Positions 28,300 to 36,941 of a DNA stretch of 64,000 bases are shown in pieces. Origin of the DNA: Knoellia remsis (lineage in GTDB: Bacteria > Actinomycetota > Actinomycetes > Actinomycetales > Dermatophilaceae); assembly GCF_003002895.1 (NCBI RefSeq), contig NZ_PVTI01000013.1:1-64000 (forward strand), in the 5' to 3' direction. The notes beneath the pieces were generated by a model, which was given only the letters and a program-made list of their open reading frames with translations, was not told the DNA's origin and did not search any database. The position numbers were made by a program, and so were the translations under genes. How positions within the stretch are numbered: the first letter of the stretch is position 1; every line of letters starts with the position of its first letter.

Positions 28300-28605
28300 C
28301 AGTGATACCGCCCTGACCTGCACGTCGGCAGCGGCAGGGGGGTCGGACCGGGTGTGACCCGGTGCCGGGTGTACCCATTCGCGTACCCATCCGGTCTCAG
28401 TGACGATCCCGCCCCGTCTCGTGCTCACCCGTCATCCACAGCCCGCTCGTCTCCGCGGCGCCATCCACAGCTCGGCGCCTCGGGCTGGACGCCGGCACCG
28501 GGCCAGGGGAGCGTACCCGCGGTGGTGGTTGGCATCGGAAGGGCAGCTGCTGAAATTGTCTACCCCTCCTTTATGCTTGCCATCAAGTAGGGATGGACAT
28601 ACGTT
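28300..28605. other. Gene-free gap after the tRNA, possible mobile-element scar
   Basis: About 300 bp with no credible gene. It contains a direct repeat GTACCCAT (28371-28378 and 28383-28390), two ATCCACAGC repeats near 28434-28471, and, close to 28555-28605, a noticeably AT-richer stretch (TATGCT near 28571) that probably holds the hicAB promoter. The combination of tRNA, gap and toxin-antitoxin genes resembles a decayed integration site, but no integrase remains. Confidence 0.35.
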
Positions 28606-28820
28606 GTGAAGCGCAACGACGTGATCAAGAAGATCCGCAAGGCGGCCAAGGCGCAAGGCATCTCGTGTGAGCTGTATGAACTGACGAATCACACCGGCAT
28701 ACGGGTCGGGGACACGGCCACGACATGTCCCGCTCGTCGAAGGACGTGCCGAACCTGTTCGCCGAGACGATCTTCAAACAGTTGGAACCCGCGCTCGGAG
28801 AAGGATGGTGGCGGAAGTGA
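28606..28820 (+). pseudogene. hicA: HicA-like toxin, frameshifted
   Basis: From GTG 28606 the frame reads MKRNDVIKKIRKAAKAQG and on to NHTGIRVGDTATT, a HicA mRNA-interferase-like start. The expected C-terminal half (SKDVPNLFAETIFKQLEPALGEGWWRK) is found in another frame, ending with TGA at 28818-28820. The distance is 215 bases, one short of a whole number of codons, so a single-base deletion between about 28715 and 28745 explains it. In the + 1 original frame the reading continues with Arg/Cys-rich nonsense. The toxin is probably inactive, unless this is a sequencing error. Confidence 0.7.
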
Positions 28821-29209
28821 AGACCTATACGGTGCGGGCAGAGAAGCGCGGGGAGTGGTGGCTCCTCACGTCTGCGGACGCTCCTGGCGCGGTGTCGCAA
28901 GTGCGTTCGCTCGGACAAGCTGAGGAGCACGCACGTGAGGCAATCTCGTTCGTGACGGGGGTGCCCGAGTCCGAGGTTGAGGTGGCGGTAGTTCCGGCGC
29001 TTCCGGATCGGTTGGGCAAGAAGGTACGTCTGTTGAAGCAGTCCGTGAAGGAGATGGAGAAGGCGCAGCGCATCACGGCGCAGCGGTCGCGGGAGGCTGT
29101 CGCGGACCTCGTCGCTGCGGGCTACAAGGGGAGGGAGGTCGCCGCGGTTCTCGGGGTAACCCCCCAGCGTGTCTCTCAGCTTCTGAAATCACAGGGAGAA
29201 GGCTCCTGA
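28805..29209 (+). CDS. hicB: HicB-like antitoxin with HTH
   Basis: Up to 134 residues. The N-terminal half (KTYTVRAEKRGEWWLLTSADAPGAVSQVRSLGQAEEHAREAI as residues 6-47) is the HicB partial RNase H-like fold; the C terminus (about 95-130, GYKGREVAAVLGVTPQRVSQLL) is a helix-turn-helix. Starts at ATG 28805 or GTG 28817 are possible; the latter overlaps the hicA stop as GTGA, the coupled arrangement usual for toxin-antitoxin pairs. It is intact while its toxin partner is not. Composition is less GC-biased than its neighbours. Confidence 0.75.
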   Translation: MVAEVKTYTVRAEKRGEWWLLTSADAPGAVSQVRSLGQAEEHAREAISFVTGVPESEVEVAVVPALPDRLGKKVRLLKQSVKEMEKAQRITAQRSREAVADLVAAGYKGREVAAVLGVTPQRVSQLLKSQGEGS

Positions 29210-29344
29210 AGGTTCTCAACGGCGTCATCATGAACGTCCAAGAACCCACCACCCGAGGCGCGGGCCAGGGCCGGCCCCGGTGCCGCGCAGACCGTGATGA
29301 GGCCCATCCCGGCGAGTGCGGTCACGACCGTGGAACGATCGACG

Positions 29345-29384
29345 ACTGAGCCGCCGCATTCATGCGCTCATCGGCGGCCTCAGT
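29345..29384 (+). terminator. Hairpin after hicB
   Basis: ACTGAGCCGCCG (29345-29356) pairs with CGGCGG-C-CTCAGT (29372-29384) through 12 pairs and a one-base bulge, loop of 15. It lies 135 bp after hicB and just before the DUF2254 start. Confidence 0.5.
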
Positions 29385-29396
29385 AATCATGGGGTG

Positions 29397-30674
29397 GTGA
29401 GTGCACCCTCCGACTCCCGCGAACCGCGTCGAGCCGTCGGACCGCTCGGCGACCCGACGACCATCGGCTGGTGGGGCCGGATCTGGCAGCCGTTCTGGGT
29501 GCTGCCGTCGGTGATCTGCGCCGCGGCCTTCGCCCTCTCGCTGGTCCTGCCCGAGGTCGACCGGCGCCTGCTGCTCGACCAGACCTTCCTCTTCAACGGC
29601 AACGCCGGCTCGGCGCGCAGCCTGCTCGGCACCATCGCGTCGGCGATGATCTCGGTGACCGGCCTCGTCTTCTCGATCACGATGGTCGTCATGCAGCTCG
29701 CGAGCAGCCAGTTCACCCCGCGACTGCTCGGCGACTTCCTGCGCAGCCGCATCGTGCAGGTGACGCTCGGTGTCTTCACCTCCTCGTTCCTCTTCGCGCT
29801 CGTCGTTCTCCGGTCGGTGCGCGGCGGCGACGACGGCCCCGAGTTCGTTCCGCAGCTGTCGGTGACGTTCGCCTTCGTCCTCGTGCTCGCGAGCGTCGCG
29901 CTCTTCTTCGCGTTCATCCACCACATCACCCAGTCCATCCAGGTCGACCGGACGATCGACCGCATCCAGCGGACGACGGCTGCCGAGCTCGGTGACGGCT
30001 GGCCGGACGACACCGACGACGAGCCGCAAGCGAGCTGGGAGCCGGACGAGCGGCCATACGCCATCTCGGCACGCGACCGGCACGGCATCGTCGAGCGCGT
30101 CGAGCTGGGCGCGATCGTGCGCGCCGCGGAGAAGGCCGGCGTCGTCGTCGAGCTGACGTTCCGGCCCGGTGACGTCGTCTTCGAGGACCAGCCGATCGCC
30201 CGAGTCCATCGTGGACCCGGCGGGGGAGCGCCGGACGTGGAAGCGCTCGCCGACGCGGTTCACGACGCGATCACGCTGGGCCGCACCCGCACCGTCGCGC
30301 AGGACCCGCAGTTCGGGGTGAGGCAGCTCGTCGACATCGCCGAGCGCGCTCTCTCACCGGGGATCAACGACCCGACGACGGCCGTCCAAGTGCTTGACGA
30401 GCTGCACCGGCTGCTGCGAGCGGCGGTGCAGCGGCCTGACGTGTCCCCGCTCATCCTCGACGGGTCCGGTGTCGTGCGGGTCGTGGACCGACCGCTGCCG
30501 TTCGCGGACCTGCTCGACCTCGCGCTCGACGAGATCGCGCACTACGGCGCCGACGACATCCAGGTGCCCCGGCGCATCGACGAGCTGCTCGCCGACCTGC
30601 TCACTGTCGCGCGACCCGAACACCGGCCGACACTCGCCGCCAAGCAGGCCGAGCTGGCGGGTGCCCGGCGCTGA
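29397..30674 (+). CDS. DUF2254 membrane protein
   Basis: About 425 residues. Four hydrophobic segments in the N-terminal half (ending near residue 195) include the family hallmark SVTGLVFSITMVVMQLASSQFTPRLL and VLRSVRGGDDGPEFVPQLSV. The C-terminal cytosolic half has RDPQFGVRQLVDIAERALSPGINDPTTA-type sequence, also conserved. Function is unknown. Tandem GTG codons at 29394 and 29397 are the likely start; no strong ribosome site was seen. Confidence 0.85.
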   Translation: MSAPSDSREPRRAVGPLGDPTTIGWWGRIWQPFWVLPSVICAAAFALSLVLPEVDRRLLLDQTFLFNGNAGSARSLLGTIASAMISVTGLVFSITMVVMQLASSQFTPRLLGDFLRSRIVQVTLGVFTSSFLFALVVLRSVRGGDDGPEFVPQLSVTFAFVLVLASVALFFAFIHHITQSIQVDRTIDRIQRTTAAELGDGWPDDTDDEPQASWEPDERPYAISARDRHGIVERVELGAIVRAAEKAGVVVELTFRPGDVVFEDQPIARVHRGPGGGAPDVEALADAVHDAITLGRTRTVAQDPQFGVRQLVDIAERALSPGINDPTTAVQVLDELHRLLRAAVQRPDVSPLILDGSGVVRVVDRPLPFADLLDLALDEIAHYGADDIQVPRRIDELLADLLTVARPEHRPTLAAKQAELAGARR

Positions 30675-30682
30675 CCCGATGC

Positions 30683-30754
30683 GGTTCGCGAACCACGGCC
30701 TTGATCGAAGTCCGGATCGATCCGGCCTGCGAAGGACGGGACGGTTCGCGAACC
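30683..30754. repeat. 72-bp triple-palindrome element, copy C
   Basis: GGTTCGCGAACC (30683-30694), 17 bp, CCGGATCGATCCGG (30712-30725), 17 bp, GGTTCGCGAACC (30743-30754), all perfect. It starts nine bases after the DUF2254 stop, in the gap to the convergent NUDIX gene, where it could also end transcription. Confidence 0.92.
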
Positions 30755-30820
30755 GTGTCGTGCAGGCCGGTGACGAACCATGGCGCGCGGCCGCTGAGAC
30801 GTCCCGTCGGTCGGGAGACC

Positions 30821-31219
30821 TCAGAGATGGGGCCAGTGTTGGGGCCAGGCGTGGACCAGGGCGCTGCGCACCTCTTTGGTGAGCTCGAGCGAGCTGATCT
30901 CGTCGAGGCTCCACCACAGTGCGGACGCCTCGTCAGGTGTCGCCTTCCAGATCCGCTTCGCGGTCGTGTGGAAGGTCAGGTCGAGGAGGTGGTCGCCGTA
31001 CTGGGTCGTGCTCTCCACGCCGAGGATGCGTGGGTGAGCCGGCAGCGCGCCGGTCTCATGCACCATCTCGCGCACCCGAACCGTCGGGTCTTCGCCGGTC
31101 TTCAGGTAGCTCCACGGCAGGGTCCACATGCGCGTCCGGGGTCGGCGCGCGAGCAGCATGCGGTGGTCGTCGTCGATCCCGACGACGTGCACCCGCACTC
31201 TCGGCCGTGCCGCATCCAT
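30821..31219 (-). CDS. NUDIX hydrolase, degenerate box
   Basis: A 132-residue protein with VRVHVVGIDDDHRMLLARRPRTRMWTLPWSY (residues 7-37) as the first Nudix strands and a helix REMVHETGA corresponding to REUXEEXGU, with the first Glu of the EE pair replaced by His and the Gly-rich loop shortened. GGGAGG precedes ATG 31219. The changed box suggests altered or lost pyrophosphohydrolase activity. It is divergent from glmU. Confidence 0.75.
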   Translation of the reverse strand: MDAARPRVRVHVVGIDDDHRMLLARRPRTRMWTLPWSYLKTGEDPTVRVREMVHETGALPAHPRILGVESTTQYGDHLLDLTFHTTAKRIWKATPDEASALWWSLDEISSLELTKEVRSALVHAWPQHWPHL

Positions 31220-31371
31220 GGAGCCTCCCGGGGCCCGTGCCCAGCACCCGACCGCCGGATGCCGCTTCCCCGTGCGACGCCCACGATAGGGGCCAGAGGC
31301 GCGCACCGCCCCCCGAACGGCGTCGGTAGAGTGACGCAGTACGCCGCCCGCCACCCTCGGGAGCCCCGCTC

Positions 31372-32868
31372 GTGACCACTGCCCGGCCCGCTGCTGTCAT
31401 CATCCTCGCCGCCGGCGAGGGAACGCGGATGAAGTCCGCCACCCCCAAGGTCCTCCACCGCATCGGCGGACGCAGCCTCGTCGGCCACGCGCTGGCCGCC
31501 GCCCGCGCCACGAACCCCCAGCATCTCGCCGTCGTCGTGCGTCACGAACGTGAGCTCGTCGCCGCGCACGTCGCCGAGATCGACCCGGCGGCGACGATCG
31601 CCGACCAGGACGAGGTCAAGGGCACCGGCCGCGCCACGGAGTGCGCCCTCGACGCCCTGCCGACCGACCTCTCGGGCACCGTCCTCGTGACGTACGGCGA
31701 CGTCCCCCTCCTGACCGGCGCCACCCTCGTCGACCTCATAGCCCGCCACGAGGGTTCGGGCAGTGCCGCGACCGTCATCACCGCGAACCTCGACAACCCG
31801 CAAGGCTACGGCCGGATCATCCGTGACACCGATGGCGCCGTCGCCGGCATCGTGGAGCAGAAGGACGCCACCGAGGAACAGCGCGCGATCACCGAGATCA
31901 ACTCGGGCATCTACGCCTTCGACGCGGCCGTGCTCCGCGAGGCGCTCGGCCGGGTCGGGACCGACAACGCGCAGGGCGAGAAGTACCTCACCGACGTCCT
32001 CGGCATCGCCCGCGAGGCCGGCCGGCCCGTGGGCGCCCACCTCATCGACGACCTCTGGCAGACCGAGGGCGTCAACGACCGGGTCCAGCTCGCCACGCTC
32101 GGCCGCGAGCTGAACCGACGCAACACCGAGCGCTGGATGCGCGAGGGCGTCACCATCGTCGACCCGGCGACGACGTGGATCGACGTCGACGTCACCATCG
32201 GCCGCGACGCGACGATCCTCCCGAACACCCAGCTCCTCGGTGCGACGACGATCGGTGCCGGCGCCACCATCGGCCCCGACACGACCCTCACCGACACCGA
32301 GGTCGGCGAGCGCGCCGAGGTCAAGCGCACCGAGGCCAACCTCGCCGAGATCGGCCCCGAGGCGAGCGTCGGCCCGTTCTCCTACCTCCGTCCCGGCACC
32401 GTCCTCGGCGCGAAGGGCAAGATCGGCGGCTTCGTCGAGACCAAGAATGCGCAGATCGGTGACGGTGCCAAGGTTCCGCACCTGACGTATGCCGGTGATG
32501 TCACCATCGGGGAGGGCGCCAACATCGGTGCCGGCACGATCTTCGCCAACTACGACGGTGTCGCGAAACACCACACCACCGTCGGCAAGCACTCCTTCGT
32601 CGGCTCCGACACCGTCATCGTCGCCCCGGTCGACATCGCCGACGGCGCCTACGTCGCCGCCGGCAGCACCCTGACCGGCGACGTCGAGCCGGGCCAGATC
32701 GCCGTCGCCCGCGGGCGCCAGAAGAACGTCGACGGCTGGGTCGCCCGTGCCCGCGCAGGAACGAAGACCGAGGCTGCGGCGCAGGCGGCCACGGAGGCGG
32801 GCACACGGCATACCGACACTGCCGCAACGGAACCCACCACCCACGGCGACGAGCAGGGAAGGGCCTGA
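31372..32868 (+). CDS. glmU: Bifunctional UDP-GlcNAc pyrophosphorylase / GlcN-1-P acetyltransferase
   Basis: A 498-residue enzyme making UDP-GlcNAc for the cell wall. The N-terminal uridylyltransferase has LAAGEGTRMKSATPKVLH and TYGDVPLL; the C-terminal half is a left-handed beta helix of hexapeptide repeats with the acetyltransferase residues in NYDGVAKHHTTVG and FLRPGT-like SYLRPGTVLG. A C-terminal low-complexity tail (about 30 residues) is extra, and it contains a GGCATAC heptamer. GTG start. prs follows after two bases. Confidence 0.96.
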   Translation: MTTARPAAVIILAAGEGTRMKSATPKVLHRIGGRSLVGHALAAARATNPQHLAVVVRHERELVAAHVAEIDPAATIADQDEVKGTGRATECALDALPTDLSGTVLVTYGDVPLLTGATLVDLIARHEGSGSAATVITANLDNPQGYGRIIRDTDGAVAGIVEQKDATEEQRAITEINSGIYAFDAAVLREALGRVGTDNAQGEKYLTDVLGIAREAGRPVGAHLIDDLWQTEGVNDRVQLATLGRELNRRNTERWMREGVTIVDPATTWIDVDVTIGRDATILPNTQLLGATTIGAGATIGPDTTLTDTEVGERAEVKRTEANLAEIGPEASVGPFSYLRPGTVLGAKGKIGGFVETKNAQIGDGAKVPHLTYAGDVTIGEGANIGAGTIFANYDGVAKHHTTVGKHSFVGSDTVIVAPVDIADGAYVAAGSTLTGDVEPGQIAVARGRQKNVDGWVARARAGTKTEAAAQAATEAGTRHTDTAATEPTTHGDEQGRA

Positions 32869-32870
32869 GC

Positions 32871-33881
32871 GTGAAGGACTCCAAGGCGGACCGGCCGAAG
32901 TCAGCCAACATCCGCAAGAAGCCCAAGAAACAGCTCATGGTCTTCTCGGGGCGCAGCCACCCCGGGCTCGCGCAGGAGGTCGCCGCGCTCATCGGGACCG
33001 AGCTCGTGCCGACGAGCGCCTACAACTTCGCCAACGGCGAGATCTACGTCCGCTACGAGGAGTCGGTGCGCGGCTCGGACGCGTTCGTCATCCAGAGCCA
33101 TGCGGCGCCGATCAACGAGGCGATCATGGAGCACCTCATCATGATCGACGCCCTCAAGCGGGCCAGCGCCAAGCGGATCACCGTCGTCATGCCGTTCTAC
33201 GGCTACGCGCGCCAGGACAAGAAGCACCGCGGTCGGGAGCCGATCTCGGCCCGCCTCGTCGCCGACATGTTCAAGGCCGCGGGTGCCGACCGGCTCATCG
33301 CGGTCGACCTGCACACCGACCAGATCCAGGGCTTCTTCGACGGGCCGGTCGACCACCTCATGGCGCAGCCGGTCCTCTCGGAGTACGTGTCCGCGAAGTA
33401 CGGCGACCAGGACCTCGCCGTCGTCTCGCCCGACGCCGGCCGGATCAAGGTCGCCGAGCAGTGGTCGAAGCGCCTCGGCGGCGTGCCGCTGGCGTTCATC
33501 CACAAGACCCGCGACATCAACCAGCCGAACCAGACCGTCGCGAACCGCGTCGTCGGTGACGTCGCCGGCCGGGTCTGCATCCTCGTCGACGACATGATCG
33601 ACACGGCCGGCACCATCACCAAGGCCGCCGACGCGATCATGGAGGCCGGCGCCAAGGACGTCGTCATCGCCGCGACGCACGCCATCCTGTCGCCGCCGGC
33701 GAAGCAGCGCCTCATCGACTGCGCCGCCCGCGAGGTCATCGTGACGAACACGCTGCCGATCGCGCCGGAGAACGAGTTCGAGGGCCTGACCGTGCTCTCG
33801 ATCGCGCCGCTCATCAGCGCCGCGATCAAGGAGGTCTTCGAGGACGGCTCGGTGACGAGCCTCTTCGGCGGCCGCGCCTAG
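32871..33881 (+). CDS. prs: Ribose-phosphate pyrophosphokinase
   Basis: A 336-residue PRPP synthase. VVMPFYGYARQDKKHRGREP forms the flexible ATP loop and PRPP region and CILVDDMIDTAGTI is the PRPP-binding loop. The start is GTG 32871, two bases after glmU, so both are cotranscribed. Basic N-terminal 20 residues are an actinobacterial feature. The stop shares a CTAG palindrome with the convergent CGNR gene. Confidence 0.96.
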   Translation: MKDSKADRPKSANIRKKPKKQLMVFSGRSHPGLAQEVAALIGTELVPTSAYNFANGEIYVRYEESVRGSDAFVIQSHAAPINEAIMEHLIMIDALKRASAKRITVVMPFYGYARQDKKHRGREPISARLVADMFKAAGADRLIAVDLHTDQIQGFFDGPVDHLMAQPVLSEYVSAKYGDQDLAVVSPDAGRIKVAEQWSKRLGGVPLAFIHKTRDINQPNQTVANRVVGDVAGRVCILVDDMIDTAGTITKAADAIMEAGAKDVVIAATHAILSPPAKQRLIDCAAREVIVTNTLPIAPENEFEGLTVLSIAPLISAAIKEVFEDGSVTSLFGGRA

Positions 33882-34441
33882 GAGCTGCGGGCGCGGCGGC
33901 CTTGGCGGTCCCGGTATGCCGCGACGTGCGCCTTGTTGGCGCACGTCCCGTCGCAGTAGCGGCGGCTGCGGTTCCGGCTCAGGTCGATGACGACGTCGTC
34001 GCAGTCGTCGGCGGCGCACACCCGCAGCCGCTCGGTCTCGCCGGCGCGGATGAGGTCGATGAACGCCATCGCCGCCTCGACCGCCATCCGCCGCGCGATC
34101 GGGTCGTCGTCGTCGGTCGCGTGGATGTGCCAGTCGAGGTCGTCGTGGCGGACGAGCCGGGGGAGGGCGTGGTGCTCGGCGAGCAGCTCGTTGACGCCGG
34201 CGACGAGGCCCTCGACGTCGCGCGACCACAGCTCCTGCAGGCGCGGACGCAGGGCGTGCACCTCGTCCAGCTCGGCACGCGTGCGGGGACGGCCGCCGCT
34301 CCACTCCCACGCGTCGAGGTGGTCGACGAGGGACTGCACCGTCGGCAGGTCCTCCTGCGTCGAGTCGCCGTGGCCGGGCGCGGTGTTGATGAGCGCCGCG
34401 GCGTACTGCAGCGACAGCTCGGTGTCATGGGCAAAAACCAT
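33878..34441 (-). CDS. CGNR zinc-finger / ABATE domain regulator
   Basis: A 187-residue protein: an N-terminal all-alpha ABATE domain and a C-terminal zinc finger with CAADDC followed by RYCDGTCANKAHVAAYR. The usual CGNR tetrapeptide is CANK here, a conservative variation; the four Cys are intact. Such proteins are putative stress-linked transcription regulators. It is divergent from an EamA transporter, which is its likely target. Confidence 0.85.
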   Translation of the reverse strand: MVFAHDTELSLQYAAALINTAPGHGDSTQEDLPTVQSLVDHLDAWEWSGGRPRTRAELDEVHALRPRLQELWSRDVEGLVAGVNELLAEHHALPRLVRHDDLDWHIHATDDDDPIARRMAVEAAMAFIDLIRAGETERLRVCAADDCDDVVIDLSRNRSRRYCDGTCANKAHVAAYRDRQGRRARSS

Positions 34442-34442
34442 C

Positions 34443-34472
34443 TTGACTCCTGACAGGTCGCGGCCCTAGCGT
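34443..34472 (+). promoter_or_regulatory. Candidate promoter of the EamA transporter gene
   Basis: TTGACT (34443-34448), 18 bp, TAGCGT (34467-34472), about 70 bp before the EamA start. A loose GGGGT..ACCCC dyad follows near 34484-34507 and could bind the divergent CGNR protein. Confidence 0.4.
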
Positions 34473-34540
34473 GAGGCATGTAAGGGGTGTGAACACATTT
34501 TACCCCTGACGTGTTTCTGGATGTGCAAGGGAGATTCCGT

Positions 34541-35596
34541 ATGCCGCAGCGTGCCTCGCGTGACCCGCGCACCCTGGCGCTCGGGCTCGTCCTCGTCGTG
34601 GTCTCGTCGGCGGCGTTCGGCTCGTCCGGTGCCTTCGCCAAGGCGCTGCTCGCGACCGGCTGGACCCCCGGTGGCGTCGTGACGTGGCGCGTCGCCGGCG
34701 CGGCCCTCGTCATGCTGCCCATCGCGCTGTGGTCGCTGCGCGGCCGCTGGCACCTCCTCACCCGCAGCCGCGGCAACCTCGGACAGGTCGCCGCCTTCGG
34801 ACTCGTCGCCGTCGCCGGCTGCCAGTTCGCGTACTTCAACGCCGTCGAGACGCTGTCGGTCGCGGTCGCACTGCTGCTCGAGTACCTCGGGATCGTGGTC
34901 GTCGTCGGCTGGCTCTGGGCCGTCCACGGTCGCCGGCCCTCGCGGCTGACCCTCGTCGGGGTCGGGCTGTCGGTCGCCGGGCTGGTGCTCGTCCTCGACG
35001 TCTTCTCCGGGGTCGAGATCTCCTGGGTCGGCGTCGTCTGGGGTCTGCTCGCGGCCGTGGGCCTCGCGACCTACTACGTCACCTCGGCCCACGAACACGA
35101 GGAGTCGCTGCCGCCCCTCGCGCTCGCCGGGCTCGGCCTCACCGTCGGCGCCGTCGCCCTCGTCGCCGCGAGCGCGACCGGGCTCATCGACTACGCCACC
35201 TCCTCGACGCGGGTCGTCGTCGCCGGAGCCTTCGTCCCTTGGTGGGTGCCTGTCGCCGAGCTCGCCCTCGTCGCGGCCGCCATCGCCTACGGCGTCGGGG
35301 TCATCGGCACGCGTCTCGTCGGGGCGACCGTCGCGAGCTTCGTCGGCCTCTCCGAGGTGCTCTTCGCCATCCTCATCGCGTGGGTGCTGCTCGGCGAGCT
35401 GCCCGGCCTCGTCCAGCTCGTCGGCGGACTGCTCATCCTCGGCGGCGTCGTCGCCGTCCGGATGGGCGAGCGCCCCGACGACGACGTGCCGGCGGACGCG
35501 ACTCGCGATGGCGCCCACGACGGCACCGCAGCGGGCGACGGCACGGGAGCGGACGGCATACCGGCCGATTGGTCAGCCACGCACCCCGTCGCCTAG
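34541..35596 (+). CDS. EamA family (DMT superfamily) transporter
   Basis: A 351-residue inner-membrane permease with ten hydrophobic helices in two EamA repeats (about residues 12-140 and 160-300), with SSAAFGSSGAFAKALL in helix 1 and EVLFAILIAWVLLGELP in the second repeat. A polar tail rich in Asp/Gly follows. Substrates are unknown; metabolite export is typical. GGGAGA precedes ATG 34541, itself inside a GTATGCC heptamer. It is divergent from the CGNR gene. Confidence 0.88.
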   Translation: MPQRASRDPRTLALGLVLVVVSSAAFGSSGAFAKALLATGWTPGGVVTWRVAGAALVMLPIALWSLRGRWHLLTRSRGNLGQVAAFGLVAVAGCQFAYFNAVETLSVAVALLLEYLGIVVVVGWLWAVHGRRPSRLTLVGVGLSVAGLVLVLDVFSGVEISWVGVVWGLLAAVGLATYYVTSAHEHEESLPPLALAGLGLTVGAVALVAASATGLIDYATSSTRVVVAGAFVPWWVPVAELALVAAAIAYGVGVIGTRLVGATVASFVGLSEVLFAILIAWVLLGELPGLVQLVGGLLILGGVVAVRMGERPDDDVPADATRDGAHDGTAAGDGTGADGIPADWSATHPVA

Positions 35597-35599
35597 ACT
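35569..35599 (+). promoter_or_regulatory. Candidate rplY promoter
   Basis: TTGGTC (35569-35574), 19 bp, TAGACT (35594-35599). The -10 overlaps the TAG stop of the EamA gene. It would give rplY a 5' leader of about 190 nt, in which I see no recognisable regulatory RNA. Confidence 0.35.
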
Positions 35600-35799
35600 C
35601 TCGGGGTTGCCTCGGCGAGGGACGCTGCACCGGCCAGTGAGGGCCACGCTCGTCCGTGATCGACGCGGTGGTGTCGCGACCCGACCAGGGTCCGCGGGCC
35701 CGCGCGCTGTCCGTGCCGTGTCCCGCGTCGAGGCCACCGCACCGCGCCACCCCCACGGCGCCATCCTTCGAGTTCGCAACCTTCCCAGGAGAATCTCCC

Positions 35800-36507
35800 G
35801 TGGCCACTGAGACCATCAAGCTGCAGGCCGAGGCCCGCACCCAGTTCGGCAAGGGCGCGGCCCGCAAGATCCGCCGCGACCACAAGATCCCCGCGGTCAT
35901 GTACGGCCACGGCGCCGAGCCCGTCCACATCACCCTCATCGGGCACGACGCGATGATGGCGCTGAAGAACCCCAACGCGCTCCTCACGATCGTCCTCGAC
36001 GGCGACGAGCAGATGGCTCTCGCCAAGGACGTCCAGCGCGACCCGATCAAGCCGGTCATCGAGCACATCGACCTCGTCATCGTCCGCCGCGGCGAGAAGG
36101 TCACCGTCGACGTCCCCGTCCACGTCGAGGGCGAGGCCGGTCCGGAGACCGTCGTCACCGTCGACAACCCGACCCTGCAGGTCGAGGCCGAGGCCACGAA
36201 CATCCCCGAGTCGCTCACCGTCTCGGTCGAGGGCCTCGAGGCCGGCACGCAGATCCTCGCGAGCGAGGTCGAGCTGCCGTCCGGTTCGACGCTCGTCTCC
36301 GACGCGGAGCTGCTCGTCGTCAACATCACCCAGCAGATCTCCGAGGAGGCCCTGGAGGCCGAGCTCGCCGAGGCCGAGGCCGAGGCCGGCATCGAGCACG
36401 ACGAGTCGGACGAGGAGGCCGCCGAGGCTGCCGAGGCCGAGGGCGAGGGCGACGCCGAGGGTGGCGAGAGCGAGGGCGACTCCGAGGAGAAGTCCGAGGA
36501 CGCCTGA
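35800..36507 (+). CDS. rplY: 50S ribosomal protein L25/CTC
   Basis: A 235-residue long-form L25 that binds 5S rRNA. The N-terminal L25 domain (KLQAEARTQFGKGAARKIRRDHKIPAVMYG, residues 8-37) is followed by the CTC beta domain (about 95-190) and an acidic Glu/Ala tail of about 45 residues. GTG 35800 has AGGAGA at seven bases. A strong terminator follows. Place between prs and pth is conserved in actinobacteria. Confidence 0.95.
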   Translation: MATETIKLQAEARTQFGKGAARKIRRDHKIPAVMYGHGAEPVHITLIGHDAMMALKNPNALLTIVLDGDEQMALAKDVQRDPIKPVIEHIDLVIVRRGEKVTVDVPVHVEGEAGPETVVTVDNPTLQVEAEATNIPESLTVSVEGLEAGTQILASEVELPSGSTLVSDAELLVVNITQQISEEALEAELAEAEAEAGIEHDESDEEAAEAAEAEGEGDAEGGESEGDSEEKSEDA

Positions 36508-36528
36508 GCCGCAAGCTCGTTCGGTCCA

Positions 36529-36571
36529 GCAGGCCCGGTCCCCGTGGGGGGTCCGGGCCTGCGGCCTTTTC
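36529..36571 (+). terminator. Rho-independent terminator after rplY
   Basis: GCAGGCCCGG pairs with CCGGGCCTGC, with an inner CCC/GGG, and is followed by CTTTTCTC. This is the most classical terminator in the window. Confidence 0.88.
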
Positions 36572-36593
36572 TCGTATGCCGTCCGCGCGCCTG

Positions 36594-36854
36594 TCAGTCA
36601 TCGCTCACCGCGCGCAGGTGTGACCTGCTGCGCGGCGGTTTGACGCCCCAGTCCTCGTACCGCACGCCGATCCGGAATGGCAGGGCGTTGACGGCGACAC
36701 CTGTGGCGCGAAGCAGCCCCAGCTGGTGGCGCAGCAGCAGGTGCGAGCAGTCTGGGCAGGTTCGGACCAGACGTGGACGCCACTCATCGGGGCCCGCGAT
36801 GAAGGAGGCAAGGTCGTCGTCCCCCGTACAGGTCGCGCAGTCGTAGCAGTCCAT
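36594..36854 (-). CDS. Small Cys-rich hypothetical protein
   Basis: An 86-residue reading with two CxxC-type pairs: CYDCATC at the N terminus and CPDCSH near residue 33, suggesting a zinc ribbon. The C terminus is basic. I chose ATG 36854 because the Cys pattern starts there; the frame continues far upstream but antisense to pth. No clear ribosome site is seen. It lies between rplY and pth, on the opposite strand. Function unknown, and the gene itself is not certain. Confidence 0.5.
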   Translation of the reverse strand: MDCYDCATCTGDDDLASFIAGPDEWRPRLVRTCPDCSHLLLRHQLGLLRATGVAVNALPFRIGVRYEDWGVKPPRSRSHLRAVSDD

Positions 36855-36941
36855 GACGGCGGACTCTAGAGGGAAAGGCGGACAGAGGAGACCGGCCATC
36901 GGTGGTGGATGTCGGCCGGGCGCGCGGCATACTCGTCCCTC

